Assembly: GCA_030649305.1 (NCBI GenBank)
Contig: JAUSFV010000018.1
Location: 1 to 39,743, forward strand
From: a bacterium
GTDB lineage: Bacteria > Patescibacteriota > Minisyncoccia > Sungbacterales > GWA2-42-14
DNA: 39,743 bases
Direction of reading: 5' to 3'
The position numbers and the translations under genes were made by a program. The notes under the pieces are model-generated. The model had not been told where the DNA came from, made no database searches, and was given only the letters and a program-made list of their open reading frames with translations. Shown piece after piece: positions 34,414 through 39,743 of the stretch; position 1 is the first letter of the stretch; each line of letters opens with the position of its first letter.

Positions 34414-35121
34414 ATGGAGAATATTTCTTTAGGCATTGCTTTTATTGGAGGGCTCGTTTCGTTTCTTGCGCCCTGTGTCCTCCCGATTATCCCCGGGTTT
34501 CTTTCGTATCTTGCGGGGTCTTCCACGACGGGGGGCGCCCCAAGCCGTAGGGCTGTTTTTATGAATGCTCTCTTTTTTGTGTTGGGTTTTTCGGTTGTTT
34601 TTGCGGCCCTCGGGGTTTTACTGAACACCCTTCTTGAAGCGGTCGCGTATGACGCGCAAATTTGGCTCTCGCGCATCGGGGGTGCTTTGGTTATTTTCTT
34701 CGGATTGTATCTTGTCGGGCTTCTGAAAATCCCCTTTTTGGAGCGCGAGCATAAAATTGCGGTGCGCACGCGTTTCTCTTCGCGCTACGCAACGTCGTTT
34801 CTCTTCGGGCTTGCGTTTGCGGCCGGATGGACCCCGTGCGTATCAGCGGCACTTGGCGCGATTCTCGGCATTGCGGCGACACAACCGGGTACTGCGTTTT
34901 ACTTGCTTCTTTCCTACGCGCTCGGACTCGGCCTGCCGTTTTTGCTCGTCGGCCTTTTTGCAGCACAGGCTACGGCGCTTATTAACCGATACGTGGGGGT
35001 GGTTCGGTATATTAATATTTTCTTTGGCATAATTCTTATTGGTCTTGGCGTACTTATGTTTACGGGTAATTTGAGTCGTATCGCGAATTTTGAATTATTA
35101 AACCGATGGCTGCTCCGATAA
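34414..35121 (+). CDS. ccdA: CcdA-type thiol:disulfide transmembrane protein
   Basis: SFLAPCVLPIIPGFLSYLAG and FAAGWTPCVSAALGAILGIA. Confidence 0.95.
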   Translation: MENISLGIAFIGGLVSFLAPCVLPIIPGFLSYLAGSSTTGGAPSRRAVFMNALFFVLGFSVVFAALGVLLNTLLEAVAYDAQIWLSRIGGALVIFFGLYLVGLLKIPFLEREHKIAVRTRFSSRYATSFLFGLAFAAGWTPCVSAALGAILGIAATQPGTAFYLLLSYALGLGLPFLLVGLFAAQATALINRYVGVVRYINIFFGIILIGLGVLMFTGNLSRIANFELLNRWLLR

Positions 35122-35224
35122 ATCCCCACACCTTCTTATAAAATGCCGAACACCATAAGAAAAACGTGAAGTAGTTTTGTATGGCTATGAAAATATTTTT
35201 TGGTACTCAGGAAGGTGTGGGGAT
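35122..35224. repeat. Family III inverted-repeat element ATCCCCACACCTTC/GAAGGTGTGGGGAT
   Basis: Perfect 14-bp arms; starts right after the ccdA stop, right arm overlaps GTG at 35217. Confidence 0.95.
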
Positions 35225-36344
35225 AAAAAATTTCGTATCTCTTGCCGTAGCGCTCCTTCTTATCGGAGGAGCGATTTGGTATTTTGAAGGGATGCGCCCG
35301 CAGAAGATTTTTCCTGGGGAGGAGGCGGAAATTATAACGAAGGATTCTTCAGCGCGCGTTGCGGAAAAAAGCGGGCGGTTTCCCCGCGCGAAAGAAATTG
35401 TATCGCCCGCGGGATTTATCAATACGGAAGGAGTCAAAATTGCCGACCTTGTCGGTAAAAAAATTATTTTGGTAGATTTTTGGACGTATTCCTGCATCAA
35501 TTGCCAGCGCACAACGCCCTATTTGAACGCATGGTACGAAAAATATCAGGATAAGGGGCTTGAAATTGTCGGCGTGCATACGCCCGAATTTGAATTTGAA
35601 AAAGTGTACGCGAATGTTGCATCGGCCGTGAAAAAATTTTCTATTCAGTACCCCGTGGTGCTTGATAATGATTATGGCACGTGGAATGCGTATGAAAATC
35701 GCTATTGGCCTCGCAAGTATTTGATAGATATAGACGGCTTTATCGTTTTTGACCATGCGGGCGAGGGCGCGTATGAACGGACTGAACAAAAAATTCAGGA
35801 ATTGCTGGAAGAGCGTATGGCGGTATTGGGGATGCAAGACGGGATAGCAAAAGATATTGTAAAACCGGAAGGCATTTTGGAAACCGACACTTCACAACCG
35901 CGAAGCCCCGAAGTATATTTTGGTTCGGCGCGAAACTTGTCTTTGGGCAATGGCGTTCGCGGGGTGGGGGGCGAACAGAATCTCCGCGAGCCCTCAGCGG
36001 GCATTGTAAAAAATATTTTATATCTTGTCGGCGCGTGGAACATTCAGGAAGAATACGCGGAGAATACGGATGCGGGTGCTAAAATAATTTTTCGGTATCA
36101 GGGAAAAGACCTCTATCTGGTTGCAAGCGCGGAAAATTCTGTAAGTATTCGGGTGCTGCGTGACGGGACATGGCTTCGCGCGGAAGTCGGGGAGGATGTT
36201 GTGACACGCGAAGGTGTGAGCCGCGCAACAATTCAGGAAGACCGCCTCTATAAACTGATTCAGGATACGGAATACGGGGAGCATACGATTGAGATTATTA
36301 TTGAAAGCCCGGGTTTCAAAGCGTTTACGTTTACGTTCGGGTAG
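35217..36344 (+). CDS. Thioredoxin-like (TlpA/DipZ C-terminal-like) membrane-anchored protein
   Basis: VDFWTYSCINCQRTTPYLNAWYEKYQDKGLEIVGVHTPEFEFEK. Confidence 0.9.
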   Translation: MGIKNFVSLAVALLLIGGAIWYFEGMRPQKIFPGEEAEIITKDSSARVAEKSGRFPRAKEIVSPAGFINTEGVKIADLVGKKIILVDFWTYSCINCQRTTPYLNAWYEKYQDKGLEIVGVHTPEFEFEKVYANVASAVKKFSIQYPVVLDNDYGTWNAYENRYWPRKYLIDIDGFIVFDHAGEGAYERTEQKIQELLEERMAVLGMQDGIAKDIVKPEGILETDTSQPRSPEVYFGSARNLSLGNGVRGVGGEQNLREPSAGIVKNILYLVGAWNIQEEYAENTDAGAKIIFRYQGKDLYLVASAENSVSIRVLRDGTWLRAEVGEDVVTREGVSRATIQEDRLYKLIQDTEYGEHTIEIIIESPGFKAFTFTFG

Positions 36345-36350
36345 GGCTCA

Positions 36351-36487
36351 AAAATATAGTTTTGAAAACGTTAAAAATCCCCTGCGAGGATTTTTGACTC
36401 GCGAAAATTGCTTTCACTGGTCAACTCGATTTTGGGTTGACAAGGCCATGCTGAAAGCAATTTTCAGCGTTTCAAAAACTATATTTT
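36351..36487 (+). repeat. Branched structured element, copy B
   Basis: AAAATATAGTTTT...AAAACTATATTTT outer stem; side hairpin AAAAATCC-CCTGCGA-GGATTTTT; GAAAATTGCTTTCA/TGAAAGCAATTTTC; GTCAAC/GTTGAC. Confidence 0.9.
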
Positions 36488-36513
36488 CTCGTCAGGTGGG
36501 TTTACTGTAGGGA

Positions 36514-36547
36514 ATACAAAAAACGAGCACGCGCTCGTTTTTTGTAT
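36514..36547 (+). terminator. Terminator
   Basis: ACAAAAAACGAGCACGCGCTCGTTTTTTGT. Confidence 0.85.
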
Positions 36548-36609
36548 TGCGACATTATATTTTCGGTGATACGATAGCGAGTGCGGTTCTTTGATGAAAG
36601 GAATAGCCC

Positions 36610-37233
36610 ATGATAACAGTTGAAGATTTTGGTTCTGCCCGGTTCGACCCATGGCGGGCGCTTCAGGAACTTACGCAGTATGGCGCGACCTCATTTCCGC
36701 TGCTTTCTAAAAACGCGCGTCTGCGGCTTTCGAATGAAGCGCGGTCATGCCGTTTTACCCCGGAAGAAGTGGTGGTGCCTCCGTATAATGTTCGGCAGGA
36801 AGTGAGTTCGTGCAGCGAATTTCCCGAGGGGAGCGACTTTTGGCGTTTTCGCGATATGCTACAGGGATTTCTTCTGCAACATTTTTCAAGAGAAGCACTT
36901 TGTTCAGATCTTTTTCAAACTCCGCTTTTCTTTAACGATTTGGTGGTCCGGAAGTATGAGAAACGGTCGTGTGGCATTACTCCGCATCGCGATTCTGCAA
37001 AACTCATTAATCTTATTGCGATTGTGAATTTAGAAGGCGAAGCGCGTTTTTGCGTGTGTGATGACCGTGAAGGAACGAATACGCGCGAAATTGACCACAG
37101 GTCCGGTATGGTGCTGCTTCTCCGCGCGCCCGGCTTTCTTTGGACCGACTTTCGCCCGTTTCATTTTGTCGGTGAAGTTACACAAGAGCGATATACATTT
37201 GCCCTGCGGCAGAATATAAAGCGAGGAGGATAG
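36610..37233 (+). CDS. 2OG-Fe(II) oxygenase-like protein
   Basis: ITPHRDSAKLINLIAIVNLEGEARFCV (HxD), RPFHFVGEV (distal His), RYTFALRQ (Arg). Confidence 0.65.
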   Translation: MITVEDFGSARFDPWRALQELTQYGATSFPLLSKNARLRLSNEARSCRFTPEEVVVPPYNVRQEVSSCSEFPEGSDFWRFRDMLQGFLLQHFSREALCSDLFQTPLFFNDLVVRKYEKRSCGITPHRDSAKLINLIAIVNLEGEARFCVCDDREGTNTREIDHRSGMVLLLRAPGFLWTDFRPFHFVGEVTQERYTFALRQNIKRGG

Positions 37234-37236
37234 TCA

Positions 37237-37728
37237 ATGGAGCGCTACGACCCGAGGCCTGTTTCTTCTTCGGCGATGAACGACCAATCTTACATCGTGA
37301 TGCCAACCGATATGAATATTAGAGGAACGATGTACGGCGGCCAAGTTATGAAAATATTGGATTCTTTTGCAGCAACCGTTGCGATGCGCCATAGCGAACG
37401 GATGTGCGTGACTCTGTCTGCGGATGAGATGAGATTTTTAGCCCCCGCGTATTTAGGCGAGGAATTGCGGTTTCAAATTGCTGTGAATCGCGTATGGGGT
37501 ACTTCCATGGAAATAGGTGCTAAGGTGTCTGCGTATAATCTGCTTACGGGTGAGCAACGCCATGTGGTTTCCGCGTATTTTACATTCGTTGCATTGGATG
37601 AGAATGGAATATCAACGCGGGTGAGGCGTGTTTTGCCTGAAACGAATGACGAGGCGCGTCGTTATCATGAAGCCGATGTGCGGCGCGCGGAACGTCTTGA
37701 AAAAGCAAAACGAAAAAAAGGAGCGTAA
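37237..37728 (+). CDS. Hotdog-fold acyl-CoA thioesterase (YciA-like)
   Basis: IRGTMYGGQVMKILDSFAATVAMRHSERMCVTLSADEMRFLAPAYLGEELRF. Confidence 0.9.
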   Translation: MERYDPRPVSSSAMNDQSYIVMPTDMNIRGTMYGGQVMKILDSFAATVAMRHSERMCVTLSADEMRFLAPAYLGEELRFQIAVNRVWGTSMEIGAKVSAYNLLTGEQRHVVSAYFTFVALDENGISTRVRRVLPETNDEARRYHEADVRRAERLEKAKRKKGA

Positions 37729-37741
37729 AGCTCCTTTTTAT
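37714..37741 (+). terminator. Terminator
   Basis: AAAAAGGAGCGTAAAGCTCCTTTTTAT overlapping the thioesterase stop. Confidence 0.85.
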
Positions 37742-37749
37742 ATTTTACT

Positions 37750-37869
37750 ATTTCCACATATTCTCATTTCCGCCCAAGGCGGACAAGCGCGCCCTAGTCC
37801 GACCCGCGGACCTAGTCCGAGCGCGAACGGTCTAGGACGGGTTTAGGACGAATGAGAATATGTGGAAAT
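37750..37869. repeat. 120-nt inverted-repeat element with CTAGTCCG/CTAGGACG inner motifs
   Basis: Perfect 19-bp arms ATTTCCACATATTCTCATT / AATGAGAATATGTGGAAAT; side hairpin CCGCC-CAA-GGCGG. Confidence 0.92.
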
Positions 37870-37898
37870 TACAAAAACAAACGCCAATTACAATATAA

Positions 37899-37936
37899 AA
37901 AAACTCTCTCCAAAAGAGATCGGAGAGAGTTTTTTT
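37899..37936. terminator. Terminator (likely for the minus-strand gene)
   Basis: AAAAAACTCTCTCC...GGAGAGAGTTTTTTTT. Confidence 0.8.
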
Positions 37937-37943
37937 TGAAACA

Positions 37944-38150
37944 TTATTCGTCTTTGAGAAAACTTTTGACTTCCGCTTCCAGTTCCGGTGTGCGCGCGTG
38001 TCCGTGCTGGAGAACCGCGTGGTCAACTGCCGCCGGTACCAAATGTTCCTCACTGCCGCTCATAACCAAGTCGCAATTTTTTTCGCTTGGCATGGTCCGG
38101 CATACCCTTCTATTTATTCTTTCATGGTCGGGTACGAGTATGCCCCGCAC
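37944..38150 (-). CDS. DUF1059-like small protein (start uncertain)
   Basis: VCRTMPSEKNCDLVMSGSEEHLVPAAVDHAVLQHGHARTPELEAEVKSFLKDE matches the DUF1059 pattern. Confidence 0.65.
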   Translation of the reverse strand: MRGILVPDHERINRRVCRTMPSEKNCDLVMSGSEEHLVPAAVDHAVLQHGHARTPELEAEVKSFLKDE

Positions 38151-38401
38151 CTTGGTAATCCTAGTTTATAAGTTGCTTGCGCCAGACATTATATAAATAT
38201 ATAAAATGGCATCCGCTACTTTTCGTGTTGACATAATTGTTGATGAAAAATTATGTATGTGCATTTTTCGACCTCTTGCTAGAGTAGCAGAAGCGCATCG
38301 GTGGGGCAATAGGGAGTTTTGTATTGTACAAGATTGGACTTGACACGGAAACTTAAAACTAATAGTTTTAATAGGATCTGTCGGTTTTGTTAAGGAGGTG
38401 G

Positions 38402-38632
38402 GTGGTGGAACTAAAAGACGTGATGAGAGGAATTAGGGTGAAGGCGGCAAAAAAGATCTTTGATATGATGCCAGATACGCCGGCCGTCGAAAAGGATGCG
38501 TCGGGTATCGTTGAGGGTGTCTATGGGGGGGCAAGTCTATATCCTATTCACTTGCCGCCGATCGCAGTCAAGTTTGATGGACGAGATCGACAAACGATGT
38601 GTTTTCCGACAGAAATAACTCCCGAGAACTAA
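38402..38632 (+). CDS. Hypothetical small protein
   Basis: TAAGGAGGTGG upstream of GTG at 38402. Confidence 0.6.
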   Translation: MVELKDVMRGIRVKAAKKIFDMMPDTPAVEKDASGIVEGVYGGASLYPIHLPPIAVKFDGRDRQTMCFPTEITPEN

Positions 38633-38647
38633 ATAAACGTTTTTAAT

Positions 38648-38680
38648 AAAAGGGCTTTCCAGGCGGAAGTCCTGTTTTAT
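38648..38680 (+). terminator. Terminator-like hairpin
   Basis: AGGGCTTTCC-AGGC-GGAAGTCCTGTTTTATTTT. Confidence 0.65.
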
Positions 38681-38752
38681 TTTATACGAAGCTAATCTTA
38701 GCTTATTTTAATAATCTAGGATTGAGCTCAGCCGATTGGACCGAGCTCAGCT

Positions 38753-38977
38753 CGATGGTGTCTTTTCAAAAAAGTTAGAACCCATTTTGCGGAGAACCCT
38801 GAAAACTAATGCGGACTCGGCAGGGCGAAACATTTGTCTGGGGGAATGGATTCGCCCTGCCTCGGCTGATTTCCCGCCCGCAGGAGGGGTCTGGGGAGGA
38901 ATGCGGGCGGGATTCGGACTGGGGGTTTTCGGAAATTCGGCGTCAATGTTAGGGTCATGGTTTTTGAAAAAAAGTGA
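38753..38977. repeat. ~225-nt branched inverted-repeat region
   Basis: GGCAGGGCGAA/TTCGCCCTGCC and CCCGCCCGCA/TGCGGGCGGG hairpins within weaker outer arms TTTTCAAAAA/TTTTTGAAAA. Confidence 0.65.
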
Positions 38978-39356
38978 GACCTTTTTCATCAATTGATTTC
39001 GATTTTAAGTAAAGGTCTTTGCGTATTGCCACGACCAACGGTTGTAAATCTCCCGCGGTCATCTGAAAATTACCATTTTCTGCGGTTTTGCTTTGTTCTG
39101 TAAATTTTTTGTTAAATTCTAATATTTCTCCAACAACTTCATCAGAGGCAAATAGAAGCGCTTCATTAAGAAATATCCTAAGTTGTCCCCAGTCTGGTTC
39201 GTTGCCAGTAAACTTAGCAAGTTCTTCTATTAGTTTAATATACTTTTGGATTTTTATCTCATGTGTACGCAGTTTTTTATCATACAAATGCGAAAGAAAA
39301 GCGGTAATTAACCCAGTGCTGATTAGTGTTGAAAGAATTAACTCAAAAATATTCAT
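38955..39356 (-). CDS. Hypothetical protein with N-terminal TM
   Basis: MNIFELILSTLISTGLITAFLSHLYDKKLRTHEIKIQKYIKLIEELAKF. Confidence 0.65.
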   Translation of the reverse strand: MNIFELILSTLISTGLITAFLSHLYDKKLRTHEIKIQKYIKLIEELAKFTGNEPDWGQLRIFLNEALLFASDEVVGEILEFNKKFTEQSKTAENGNFQMTAGDLQPLVVAIRKDLYLKSKSIDEKGLTFFQKP

Positions 39357-39367
39357 AAATGGATTTG

Positions 39368-39721
39368 TTATATTGTTTCAATAAATGTGACGACTAGCCC
39401 TCGAAAAGCAGAAACTAAAGCAGATTTTTTGTCATCTCCAAGTTCTCCGGTGTAACTAGAAACTTTTTGTACAACGCGGTCAATTATTTTACTGCTATTT
39501 TTAGTAAATTCGTCCACCTCGTTCCATAAAGCATTACATTCTTCTGCACGATTCACCGCGTTGATAAATAACTCCCTCGATTTTTCTGCTTTTTCGAGGC
39601 TCACATTTTTGAAATGCGAAATCAAAAACAAAATGCTCATTTCATACAGAACATAGAACGCCTCCTTATCAAACTTTTTTACTTCGCCCTTGATAATGCC
39701 AGTATCGGGGTGAAATAACAT
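39368..39721 (-). CDS. Hypothetical protein (5' end near window edge)
   Basis: ORF in tandem with the preceding minus-strand gene. Confidence 0.6.
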   Translation of the reverse strand: MLFHPDTGIIKGEVKKFDKEAFYVLYEMSILFLISHFKNVSLEKAEKSRELFINAVNRAEECNALWNEVDEFTKNSSKIIDRVVQKVSSYTGELGDDKKSALVSAFRGLVVTFIETI

Positions 39722-39743
39722 ATCTATACCCGTGTTAGAAATT

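Noticed and set aside
38736-38996. 86-aa plus-strand ORF and the opposite 81-aa ORF
   Set aside because: Both lie in a symmetric inverted-repeat region; no RBS and no recognisable protein.
1-39743. Alternative genetic code with UGA as Gly (as in Gracilibacteria/SR1)
   Set aside because: Clear genes end at TGA (for example pilN) and no conserved gene has internal in-frame TGA.

Overview
The window looks like a fragment of a Patescibacteria/CPR (Parcubacteria-like) genome. This placement rests on gene content and style only; no search was run. It carries type IV pilus genes (pilC end, four prepilin-like genes, pilM/N/O), LemA, a GT2 glycosyltransferase, recG, tsaD, valS, a P5C-dehydrogenase-like ALDH, a PrsW protease, Hsp20, a CcdA/thioredoxin/cupredoxin redox cluster, a 2OG-oxygenase-like protein plus a hotdog thioesterase, and four tRNAs (Arg-UCU, His-GUG, Arg-GCG, Glu-UUC). 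The most unusual content is between and inside the genes. (1) Several families of ~90-250 nt inverted-repeat elements sit at the 5' ends of genes, especially pilus genes. Their 3' arm often carries the G-rich RBS-like tract and the GTG start codon, and one tRNA-Arg gene is enclosed by such arms. (2) Two copies of a branched, apparently covarying ~140-nt element lie 14 kb apart in opposite orientation. (3) Three gene-tail duplications occur: a tandem array of FWVTPKYR tails plus hairpins after the glycosyltransferase, a 28-bp valS-tail direct repeat bracketing an inserted surface-protein gene, and a 20-bp repeat of the tRNA-Glu 3' end. (4) Repeat sequences are inserted in frame in recG, tsaD and valS. 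All folds and homologies were assigned by eye.
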